From positions 310,001 to 374,000 of the forward strand of contig VZSF01008860.1 of assembly GCA_013398295.1 (NCBI GenBank): a DNA stretch of 64,000 nucleotides. The letters run 5' to 3'. Of this stretch, positions 1 to 12,200 are shown piece after piece. A program made the translations under genes and the position numbers. The DNA comes from Chionis minor. Lineage: Eukaryota > Chordata > Aves > Charadriiformes > Chionididae. The notes under the pieces are model-generated. The model had not been told where the DNA came from and made no database searches. It saw nothing but the letters and a program-made list of their open reading frames with translations. Each line of letters opens with the position of its first letter. Positions within the stretch are counted from its first letter, which is position 1.

Positions 1-2872
1 TCCTCAGATTTCTCCTTCTTCAACTGTCTGAGGGAAGGGCAGAGGGACAACATGGATTTTTCCAGTCTTTCCAGCATTCTGGGTTCCGAAAAACTGAGTT
101 CCAAATGAACTTTCTTGGCTGAATAAGACTTGACTCTCATTTCCACTTGCCTTTCACTGCATTGCTTTTGCTCTGCAGAAATCTTAACTATGGCCAAAGA
201 AGAAGGAAAAAAGCCTAGGTCTCAAACTATTAAGGTACTCATAATATACAATTAGCAGCATAAATTTCTCTCAAAAGCTTGGTAGAATCTGCTGAAATGC
301 ATATGATGGTTGTGTGAAGTGTCCATATTATGAAGCTTCACTTGGCAAAGAGGTGAGAGCCTTTTGCACTGCTCTCAGATTCAGAAGGGCCCCAGAGTGT
401 AAAGCACATTACAATAATCTGTTGAAATGCTAGCTCAAGGGAGGGCTTATTGTCTCAAGGAATGAAACAAAACATGTATTGTGGTCCCAGTCATTGCTTG
501 CTTTTTTTCAGAGTAGAGCGGGATCTATCAAATCCCTCTACCTCATCAGCCATTTGAGAATGGCAATCATGTCTTTCAGTCACAGCTGCCGATATAATTT
601 GAACCAGTGCTTCTGTTGCTTTTCCCAGCTAACCTGCTGTCTGATTTGTTTGGCTTAACTTGCTTCTGAACAAATCTTTTTTTGAGGTCCAAGTTCATCT
701 TGACATTGAACAATTTGTTGTGCTTGCTGAAACCCTTTCGATAAAAATAGATCCTATTTTTTCCCCTGTCCTAATTTTTTGTTGCAAGATTCTTCTGTCC
801 TGGCTTGCAATGTCTAGTTTTACTGAGATCCAGTTTAAACAAACATCTTTATATCATAATAAATGACCTTGAAAGTATATTTAATTTGTTTGGGTTTCTT
901 TTTCTTGTTTTTTTACTGAACTATAGGTACTTTGAGATTGACAAATAACAGCAAAAAAATAGAAATTAAAGCTTTAAGATCATTTATAATCACTATTATA
1001 AGCCTCTAACTTTATTTCGGTCATCTAACTTGATGAGAATTGTTTCCTGCTCACCTTACTACACATCTGGCTTTATGATTATTCCATAAAGAAAGTCATG
1101 TAAACCTAAGAGAAAGCACTGAAGCATTTATTTTCTAAAATCTGTGTCTATGCTTGCTGGGAATGAAATTCAGAGTTGCAGTCTTTGCTAGCCCTTTATG
1201 GCACATTATAACATCTAAAAATTCAGTACAGTGGTCTGCATTGCTGTTTTTGTAATCGGCCACAATAATGTTCACCAGACCACGTCAAAAGCAGTGAGTA
1301 GAGCCATTCTGCCTGCAGAAAGCAGAATATTGCCTCAGGTGAGCGGCCATCTGACAGTAAGGGGGACAACTTCTGATGGTATGAGAAAGCTGTAGGGGCC
1401 TCCATTTCACTGGCACATAAGCAGACCTGAAAATGCTTTTATACCTGCTTCTGTGATATACAGAATGTATTTCTAACCTAAGACCATCAAGAGATGTATG
1501 AGGAGAACTGGACTCTCAACTAAGCATTCAATTAGGCTCAAGATTTCTGTGGTATTTTTCTCCACCTTTGCTGAAGGCTGAACTTACGCACACGACTTTC
1601 CCATCCCGTACCTTAGTTCTGTCCTTTGCGAAAGAGAAATAATGACACTGAGCCCATTTGCTGGGCAGTATTTAAAAAAATCAGAAGTAACCCCCATCTT
1701 CACCCTCTTTGGCACTGCAGTAGCTACATTTGTCATTGCCAAAGGCAGAAATACAGGATGAATATTCTGCTTTCTAGACCCAGGAGATGCTCAGAACTGC
1801 CTGCATCAGGACTCTTTCTTACAGATAGGTAAAAGCTGGGATGGTTAGGGAAAGGGGAAAATTCTATATATGTTTTATTCCTTTCATGTACTTTCTACCA
1901 TGCATATCCTGAAGTCTCTAGAACAAAATAGATCAAATTTATTTGGGCTAGGTTATGGGGCTGAGGACTTACTAGGTTTGCGTGTTTTTTTGTTTATTTC
2001 TTTTAAGATTACAATCCCTAAGGTTGTACCTTAGGCATAGAATGAATTATCTAGATACTTACTGTAATCATCATGAACATAGATTATGCAACTATACGGC
2101 AAATCAGACATACTGTTTTCTTGTGTCAGTCAGTGTCCAAAATTATTGCAGAATTAGAATTATTTCCTAGTGAGACAAAATACTGTGAGAGGTAATATTT
2201 GCCAGTAATATACTTGTTACTGTTGTTTCTGTTTTATTTTTACATATAAAATATATATAAACAAAAATAATTTCCATTGCTATATACTTATGTATATACA
2301 TATGTATATAGTGAGAGAGATTGGTAATTTCAGAGATTTTGCAGTCATTTAAATAATAAATGCCTTGGTAATGTCACTGTTCTTTATTTCCAGTTTGTGA
2401 CTGTTTTCTTTTTTTTATTTTAAACTAGTCAAACGTGAATGATTTGCCAGAAAAATTTCAGAAAGGATATTTTATAAGTCCATGTTGGCTCTTCCTAAGA
2501 AAGCTTTATATGCCACTACACTGCATTTTCTTATGACTACTTAGCTACACATGCACAAAGGCTTCATTTTCAAAGTTAACTATCTGTTAGGGCTCTGTTG
2601 CTCTTCAGTGACCTGCTAGCCCACTCATAATTTAATGGTCTCCATCAGGAGCTGTGCCAAAATATTTCTAACTAAAATGAAGAGGCAGACATGAAACAAA
2701 GTCTTTTATGAAGGCATAAAGAAAGATTAGATAGAAAATAGGCATCCACACAATAAATGCTTGGGGTGGGGGGATATCGGTCAGATAGTGACAGTTTCAT
2801 GTTTGGAAATGCACACGTTATAAGTCTCATGATTTAACTACAAAAATACTCCCTGTCCTTTTCTCTTTGTAG
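1..2872 (+). other. STS: STS intron (3' part); no recognised feature
   Basis: This is AT-rich sequence with no exon that fits STS and no repeat I can name. A TA-rich stretch with several TATATA and ATGTATATA runs lies at about 2240-2310. The intron ends in a short pyrimidine stretch and the phase 1 acceptor at 2872. Confidence 0.7.
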
Positions 2873-3296
2873 GAAAGTGGCATCTTGGGATGAACTGTGA
2901 AAGCAGTAATGACTTCTGTCACCACCCCCTCAGTCATGGATTTGATTACTTTTATGGGCTTACTGTGACCAATTTTAGAGACTGCAAACCTGGCCAAGGC
3001 AGCGTATTTTTAAAAGGGGTTCAGAAATCCCTTGTCATCCCAATCCAAATCGCTGGAATCACCCTGGTCTCTTTGGCAATAGTACAGTACATTGGCCTCC
3101 TCAAACTACCTTTCCAAGTACTGGGTTACTGCTTGTTAATAACTGCTATTCCACTTGCAGTTTTGATCTTTTTTTTTTATCATTTTCGACACCTGAACTG
3201 CTTCTTAATGAGGAACCATCAGATTATCCAGCAACCACTATCCTATGAGAACCTTACTCAGAGACTGACAAAGGAAGCCATGCAGTTTATAGGAAG
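2873..3296 (+). CDS. STS: STS exon: active-site GKWHLG, membrane hairpin, N259 sequon
   Basis: This 424-base exon runs from acceptor tttgtag to donor AG/gtaggt. It enters in phase 1 and leaves in phase 2, coding human-equivalent residues 133-274. It starts with GKWHLG (K134 and H136 of the catalytic site). Cysteines follow at 141 and 148 (a known disulfide in the human enzyme) and at 170 and 242 (a second one). Residues about 185-209 and 213-235 are two hydrophobic stretches separated by a short loop, matching the hairpin that anchors STS in the ER membrane near the active-site entrance. An NLT sequon follows at 259, a glycosylated position in the human protein, and the exon ends in [13 protein letters not shown]. 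The GKWHLG reading needs the first G of its glycine codon from the previous exon, which fixes the phase. Without splicing, an in-frame TAG follows immediately. Confidence 0.95.
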
Positions 3297-6200
3297 GTAG
3301 GTTTCTAACTGTGTTGTAAGTTAATACTTGTATTTCACAGTGGTGATGATGCTTTTAAAAAGTAAGAAAAAAAGTGAACTGGTGGGGACGAGGAATATAT
3401 CATTATATATTATCATCATTTTTTTCCTTTAAAAGATGACTGAAAATCCTTTTTCTGAAAGTAACTGTTTTTTGGGGTTTTTTTCTATTGAATATGCCAT
3501 TATTTTCTCCATAAAAATGTAAAACTACGTTTACATGCTTCAGAAAACAATTTCAAAAAATATCCAGACTTTTTAGGACTTTCATTCTTGAGAATTTCAT
3601 GTAAGTTGAAATATCAAAAATATTTTGTGGTGTGACTTTACTATGTGAAAGCACAATGCAGAGTCATAACCTATGACTTTTCTAGACTGGGAAACTGTTC
3701 TTCATCATTGATTTGATGCAGCCATTAACTGGCATTCATAAGGTGAAATTTTTAAGATACCGGCATTTTAGATGACTCCACTCTTATGCCAGATTCATTT
3801 TGAAAATATTTAATTTACAGAATAGGAAATAAATGTTTTTCTGAAAGCAATGATTTTGCAACAAACATCACAATAGGTCACCATTCTTCATTTTTGCAGT
3901 TAGCTTCATTTTGGTGTAATTGTCACCACAGGGCTTTTAATAGGATAAAATTATAAAAGTATACATTTGTATATTCTGAAATATTAGAATATCAGTATAT
4001 TTGGAGCAGAATTGTTTCATCCATTTAGCTTCTCAAAAAATAAGAATTTCTCTAGGTCAGTTTTGAAAAAGGTCACACCATTTATGAAAACAGTTAATAA
4101 TAAGTAAATACATGTTCTAAGACATAAGAAGTCCCTTAATTACTATTCTGAAAAATATGTACCAGGTATTTACTGTGAATGCATTCACATGGTGTAATTG
4201 ATGAATGAAAACTTATACGAAAGCATCAGAAGCTAAATTTTCTAGACTTAATGACTGCATGCAGTAGTCATCAAGACTGTTAGCAAGAAAAAGTGTCTAA
4301 AGTCTTGATCACATACTGCAATTTTTCTATCATTTCTATCATTATAAATATTTGATGTGGCTATCTCTATTCATCATACCAAAGTAGAATGTTTTTTTAT
4401 ATCAAATTTCTTTAATTAAGTCATCCCAACAATCAACATTCTCATGTGTATTTATAAATGGACTAAAATATGTTTATTTCCTCTTGGCAATGGTGATAGA
4501 TGTTAAGATGCCTTCTCACATCCATTCTAACTAATTTAGCAGTGAAGTACTTAGTTTTCTACAAACACACACACATACCCCCCTTTGAAAATTGTTGAGA
4601 GGTTATTTGCTTAGTGACCAAGTGACCTTTTGGTGATTCTAAAAAGCTCTTGAGTATATTAACTATATGTTGGCAGATTCTTCCGTGATTTACAAGTGTT
4701 TAATGTGCCTGTAGTCATTCATAATATTTTGAATATCTCTGAATGTTTCATTGATTTCAATGCAACGACAATAAATTGGTAGCCCCAAAACAGGTGAGTT
4801 CAATCTTGGAAATCAATACTAGAAAACTAGTAACTCTTGTAACTTTATTAATATTCATAATGTACACAGTGTTACTGCATAGCTTAGTCAGTGTTTGGAG
4901 CTGGCAAAACAATGCATCACCTCAGTCAGCACAGCTTTGTTGACTCAGCTGGAGGTAAGTGGCTTTACATCAGCTGAGTGCTTGGCCCCAGTTCTCAATG
5001 TAGTTTCCAGACAAAAGCGATGTTAAATTGAAGTCAAGGTTAATAGCACATATTCATAATTTACAATAAACTTTGTTACAGAAATGCTGCAATTATAGTG
5101 AGAATTATAACCCAGACAATTCAGAGTCAATGTTAAGTTAAAGAATATCCAAGTGCATGAATGCATTGAGAAGCGATTAGGGCATTTGAGCAATCTTAAC
5201 TGTGCCCTGTAGTGAATTCACATGCAAAGTATATGACCATAAAACTTGTTCCTGGGGACAGGATTAATTAGATTAATATTCACTGAACTGATCTGTCCCA
5301 TATATTAGTGTGAGCAACAAAATCAATGTTTGCTTTGACTCACTGGTTCTGACATTATACAGTTCATACCTGTGAATTCCAGTGCACCCACAGAGCATTG
5401 CTTTTATGACTAGTCTACTGACTCTGGCCATTTGTAGGGGAACAGCCATCAAGAGGCAACCAGGTTGCAGCAGCAGTCAGACATCTGGTAGTCATAAGTG
5501 AATTGCCTCCAGGTTTTTGGAAGCCATGGTTGCTCCACAGCTTTCTTGTGGTCCCACTTCTTTCAGTGAGCTGTCTCCCACTACCCTCCTTTAGTCATGC
5601 GTTTGACTCAACACTTGATTTTGTCATACAGGCTTCTTTAATTCAAGTGATACAATAAGTAGCAAGCTCAGTCCTGTACACCAGTAATCCTTGTGCACAA
5701 GTATACCAGAGTCCAAACAATCCTGAATTTGAAGAATTCATTCACCTTAACTGGTTCTTAATACCTTTTATCATCAAACTAGAAATCATCAGGTATCATG
5801 CATTTTTTAATTGGTTAATTGTCTTTACAGTAACTATATGATGAAGCTCCAATGTTCAACAGCACTGGTACTTCCTATATAGCCCTTTTATGCTATATTT
5901 ATATGTTATATATATGAGTGTATATACAGTTATATATAGACAATTACAACAAAAATGTTTTATCTATATGTTTTTTATACCTATTACCTGTATCACCTTT
6001 GTAAGTTCTTCAGAGTTCAGGCAGTGGACTTACTGACATTACTCTCTTTTCTAGATATTTCTCAGTCATATTGTTAGCTTTATGACTTCTTACCATGTAT
6101 GTAATAATTAGATTTTGTATTTTTCAAGTCTTATAATTTCTTCACAGCATATAGCTATGTGCTGTTATACTTACTTTGGTCTGTTTTTTTGAGAAACAAT

Positions 6201-9200
6201 ACTGTATTTATCCTTCCTTAGTCTAAGGTATGTGTATTACTTTTCATTTGTTCCTAGGTAGATTGAAAGAGAGCAAATACAGTAGTCAGTGCTCAGAAAT
6301 GGCAGTGGAGAAGAATATATACAATTACAAGTGTCAGATCTGGTGCGTGAAAACAAATACTAATTTAGTTGCTCACCCTAATTGTAAGAGGACAGGTACA
6401 CTCTGTGTGTTAATTCTAATTACTTTTTCCCAAGAGCAAGTGTGTAATATTGTAAACCTATTGGAACACTCTCTAGACATTACAGTATCTTTGAAAATCA
6501 AATGGATTCTAATTATTTCATGTTAAGTTCAATGTGGTTGCCACTCATGTGTCAGGCTGAAGCATGACTTTTAATGACCAGCTGCACAGACAATCCAGAT
6601 TTGGAAAATGACAGAGACCTGTTTTTAATGTATCAGAAATTAAAAAGACAAAAGTACTATCCTGTGATACATAATACCTCTCTGATAATTTTGGATAGCT
6701 GAACACAATTAACAATATTTATTTTAAAGAAAAATCCTAATGAAATCTAACTTTTGGAACAGAGTATTTGTATGCAAACATGTTTATATTCGAAAGCTAT
6801 GGTGAAGGTGATTTTCATGAAGGTTTATTTTTTTCAGTCATAGATTGCGTAGCCATAATATCCAAAATTTAGTGATGATAGTTAATATATTTTTTAATCT
6901 TTTAAATTCTGTTTCAGTCCTTGAATCACTTACAATACATATCCAAGTTTATTTTCACCTAATATAGCAGACTGTGGTTTAGACTTTTTCCATATGCCTG
7001 TAGGTCTTAAGATCAGGCAGTTAGCATGTTGTACTGGAATTAGAGTTCTGAAATGAAGTGTTTTTATGAATCCCACAAGAAGATTCTTTGTATTTTACAG
7101 CAAAATAAAAATTATAGAGAAGATTTTGTGTACCTATGTATACACATGATGTATATATGCACATATATTAAAAAAAAGGTTAGTAATTTATAAGCTGTAA
7201 CGACTCTACTGCATCTTCATCCTTTTTTTCTCAGCCCTCTGCTTGTTCCTTCTGTACAGAAGAGCTAACATATTTATTCATATACTTTAGGGTCATCTGG
7301 AAATGAAGTATTTTAGTCATTTAAGAGTGATTAAGAGTGATTAGTTCTGCGCTGAGTGATAGACTGTATTGTAAATGGAACACTTCTAAAAAGCAGCAGA
7401 TCTGTAAATTGGGCTCCAAAGTTTTGTGTGGAAGAGGGGTTTAGTAATGAATATAATCTGTAGTAGGTGAGAAGTTTCTTTTTTCCCCCCATGCTTATGA
7501 GAGTGTACTTTTTGAAGTGGAGAAACAAGGTTATATACAAAGGACATAAATGTATCTATAAATTGTTTACCTTAAGCATTTAAAGGATGAAATAGGCATG
7601 AAATTGGATGAAATTTGAGATGTCAAAAAGTATCTTGTCTATTTGCATGGAAGAATCATTTCACAAATGCAGATATAGTAGAAACACATCCCACTTTTAA
7701 TATGTTCTAGAAAGAGTCATATTTTCCATATTTTTACATTTCTTCCCCCTTTCTTACTCCATTTTCAACATATTCTCTTGTTTTGATAAGTTACCCCTGA
7801 GTGGTGTGGACTTCTCTTATTTTGAAAAATTTTGAAAATACAAGATTAGCAGTTTAAAGTGTGTCTTTTAAAAGATTAAGACAGAAACATTCATTCATGG
7901 ATTCATTCATGATAAAAAGTATTTTAGCACTGTTAGCAGTCAGAACAAAAGAAAATCCAGCTTGCAGGACAAAGTCCTGCTTTGATAAACCTAAGCCAAG
8001 GTTTACCTTTCCTTCTGCAGGAACAAGGATTAGTGAAGTGCATTCAGCCACTCCAGTCACAAAGAGGACAAAGTCTAATTAGTGCCACGGGGAATAAGTA
8101 TTGAATGAATTTATCCACTGGGGGGGATATTGAATAAGAAGAATATTTTGATTAAGGGAGAGTTACAGGAGAGGAAAAGTGAGGTTTGCATCTGCCTATT
8201 TTGACACATTGTTACGTATTTGTTCTGAAATACATCTTGAGATTATATACTTCAACACTTTTGTTTTCTTTCATTTTAGCTTGACTCTGGTGCACTATGA
8301 CTATGTGAAAATGACATTCTCATGCAATAAGTCTTATTAAATCATATGTACTTATCCTTAAAAAAAGTATCGTATTTTACCCCAGTATCTATTTCAAATA
8401 GTACTTTGCAGACTATTTCAGTTTTCTGGGTGAATTAGCTAGAATTTATAAGATTTTGGAGATTACAGAAACAATTCTTAATCTTATTTTAACACAGCAG
8501 AGTATTTGCCCAGCTCTGTCAAAGCCAAGTATAGCACCTCTCATAGTCAGCTGCTGTGAATCATAGCACCTTCGCTGGTATAGAGGGTGTAGTAGTCTAA
8601 TGGGTTAAAAATATGTACCTTTTGACTAAATGTAAGGATGATTTCACATCTAGCAAAAAAAATGTTGTTCAGAAAGATCGCACTTTTCCATGATAGTAAA
8701 GATTAATTAAGAATTTATTGTGGAAAAACAAAATGGGGCCCATTCTCCCATCTCATTTTCTGTATAGAGTCATACTTGAAATCTTAGTTTCATTTGATAA
8801 CCAGAGGCCATCAGATTGAGAGCCCCACCTCTTTCTCTGCTGCAGTGGTCTTAGATTAACATCAACGCACAGAAAAACAAACAAAAGGAGTTTTCAATTC
8901 AGAAAGTATTTAGAGCAATATTGCAGGAAAAAAGTTAAAAGACCCATGTGTGAAGCACAAAGATTAGCTCTTTCACCCACTTTAAAGCTGTGTTTTACAG
9001 CTCAAGCCTGAACTAAATCCTTGAGTAATGTAAAGACTCCTCACACTAAATAAGAAGAACCTAGTACTATGCGATGCAGAGGAGTCACCAGCAAGGCGAT
9101 GCGTTTAGATGTTTTCAAGATCCGTTAAGCACGCAGTGAAGAACGTTTTATGTCAGATGTTGGTAATCTCTCTGGCTAATCAGTAAATTGAAAAGACTGT

Positions 9201-12200
9201 ATGATTCATGTTGGATAAAAAAATTTACTGCATTTGAGTAAGTGAATCTCAGATCTTTTGAAACTGAAGTTCCCTGTGTTTGAACTGTGTAAAAGATAAT
9301 GGCAATACATTTTTGAAGGAGCTGTTTACTGAAGTGGTTCAGGAGTTAAGCTGTTATTGTCAAATTTCTCTCCTGCCTACTAGCTGATATTGTCGTTCCA
9401 TTTTCAAGGTCATGGTAAAGGTAGTCAGTTATGATTCTCCTCAAAGAGTTTTGGCAGGAGATAAATAGCTGCCTGTGATCTTTTATAGGCTATTAATAGG
9501 TGAGACACTTCTCCACCTGACAGCGAGCTGTCAATCAGAACCTGTCAATTTTAGTTGCAAAGAAGAGAATGATCTAGTGCCCTTCCATATCAATCATTGA
9601 TTCTGTGTCTCTTCATGAAATTTAGATCTTTGTGTCAGTTCCATTTAAAAAACACAAACACTAAACTTGAGTTATTATGTCTTGAAAATAACATTTAAAG
9701 TGGAAGTTTTCGATACTCACTTTTAGCAATACAGCTAAACATATAGTAGCATGCACTATCTCTGTGACAGGCAGTTTGCATGAAAAGTAAATTGTGCCTG
9801 CACAGTTATAAGTATAAAGTTGGTTTTTGTGGTATTTTCCCATAGAATTTGTATATTACTCTAAATTTAGTGAACTGTGTTTATGGAAAAAGTCAAAGAT
9901 AACCCCATGAAGTAAAATATGCAGGTTGTAAAACAAAAATCAGCTGCCTTGCAGAAATGTTCTTTAATGAAAGGTCACTGTTACATTAATATACATATGA
10001 AATATTAAAATTGTAAGTATACATATTTTTTTACTTGAAGTGCTGACATTTCCAGTCTTTTTTTGGACTCAGAAGTCTCATGTTATTTGTTGCTACAGCA
10101 ATGAAAGGTTCTCACTTATATGACCTCTCAAATAGCAACAAATACAACTTCATGGAAAGTGTACCTTTTATCAAAATTACTATCTCTCTATTTTTTTTTG
10201 AATCTCTACTTTATAATACTAAGATAGTACAGGACACATGCACAAATATTTGAAGGGAATTAAAATAATTTTGTTTCCATTTTCCACATGAAAAATGTGC
10301 TATTTATTCTGTCATTTTTTTAAAAAAGGAGAAACTTTTATAAAGATAAAATCCCAGTCAGTAACACACTTATCAAGTGAGTAATCTGGATAAAATTTTC
10401 CCATTTTGACTTTATGTACTGCTGCCTATGGCAGTAAAAAGGAAGGCTTTAACCACGCAACTTGTGCAAAAACAGATCCAACCAAGGAGAGAAGAAAAAA
10501 TGGATCATAAATGTATTAAACCTACTTATTTTTCGTTAAGAGTAAAGTATTGATATCATATGAATCCCTATTAATAAAAGACTTTGTTTTCGGGTTCTAT
10601 GGGTTAGATTTCTTGTTTTTCATTTTAAAGAAACAGTTTGTATGTGCATGTCTGTATTGTTCCATCCCTCTTTAAAAGGTGGATGAATCAACTGCATGAG
10701 GAAATATATAGTCTCCATTTGATGTTGATATGAATCACAGGTATTATTCACCACAGATTGGTGAGGGAAAATATGGTAAATAAAGCCAAAAATACTCTGT
10801 AATCAGCTGTGTGCTTTAAGGTGAGATCGAGACAAGTTTTCTGGGTAGTGTTTTTCTGATCCAACTGATATTTACAATATGCATCGTGTACTACAAATGC
10901 TGTTACAGTATATAACAGTAAATTTAGCTAGTACTGCATGATTTTAAGTAAAGTTCTCTAAATAATGCATAAGAAAAAGTTCTTACTTGAGCTGTGCTTT
11001 CACAGCCTACTAGAACTGATCATAAGTATTGTGTTGACAGATCACATGAACAGCAAAATTTACAGAGTCTATTTATTGCACTGTTTCATTTGTATCAGTT
11101 CAGGAAATGGACTGAAGACAATGGAGACTGTTCATTACTGTGAGGGGAAAATATTTCTTTGCATTAGGGTGTACTCTGAGATTACTTATTTTTTGGTACA
11201 ACATATTTGTAGTGTTCTGTACCAATCATGTGCATAGCCACACAGAGCATTAAATGGCAAGAGAAGATTTGATCATATACCTTAATCCAGGATAAAGAAG
11301 GAGGAATAGTACTAGTATACTTGATTTAACATAGTCAGTCACAGAATTGCAGAATGTTAAGGGTTGGAAGGGACTTCTAGAGATCATCTGGTCCAACACC
11401 CCTGCCAGAGCAGGTCCACCTACAGCAGGTTGCACAGGATGGCATCCAGGCAGGTTTGGAATGTCTCCAAGAGTCGGAGATTCCACTACCTCTCTGGGCA
11501 GTCTGTTCCAGTGCTCTGTTACCCTCAAAGTAAAGAAGTTCCTCCTCATATTTAGATGGAACTTCCTGTATTCGAGTTTATACCCATTACCTCTTGTCCT
11601 TTCACTGGGCACCACTGAAAAATGACTGGCCCCCTGCTCCTGGCACCCTCCCTTCAAGTATTTGTAAGCATTGATGAGATTCCCCCCTCAGTCTTCTCTT
11701 CTCCAGATGAAAAAAACCCAACTCCCTCAGCCTTTCCTCATAAGAAAGATGCTCCAGCCCCCTAATCATCTTTGTGGCCCTTCGCTGTACCCTCTCCAGC
11801 AGTTCCCTGTCCTTCTTAAACTGGGGAGCCCAGAACGGGACACAGTACTCCAGATGCGGCCTCACCATGGCAGAGTAGAGGGGGAGGATGACCTCCCTTG
11901 ACCTGCTGGACACACTATTCTTGATGCATCCCAGGATGCCATTGGCCTTCTTGGCCACAAGGGCACACTGCTGGCTCATGGTCATCCTGTTGTCCACCAG
12001 CACTCCCAGGTCCCTCTCTGCACAGCTGCTTTCCACCAAGTCAGCCCCTACCTGTATGGGTGCATGGGGTTATTCCTCCCCAGGTGCAGGACCCTACATT
12101 TGCCTTTGTTGAACTTCATAAGGTTTTTCCTTCTTAACTCTCTAGTCTGTCCAGGTCAGGCTGAATGGCAGCTCGGCCTTCTGGTGTGTCAGCCACCCCT

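Larger units (their letters stand above)
3297..11337 (+). other. STS: STS intron, unique part
   Basis: This is the first 8 kb of the 9.3 kb intron 3297-12623. It is AT-rich with no exon and no CR1. TA-rich tracts lie at about 5890-5945 and 7135-7170. Small structured or motif-rich spots at 4921-4949, 7964-8023 and 9518-9547 are listed separately. The rest shows nothing I can assign. Confidence 0.7.

Noticed and set aside
179..234. Exon-like stretch with acceptor ctctgcag, an open frame including MAKEEGKKPRSQTIK, and donor AAG/gtactc.
   Set aside because: Its 56-base length would shift the phase before the exon at 2873, the donor is weak, and the peptide matches nothing in STS.
7854..8082. 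Overlapping open frames on both strands (68 and 73 codons).
   Set aside because: Neither peptide is recognisable. The openness probably reflects local composition; only the inverted repeats inside are reported.
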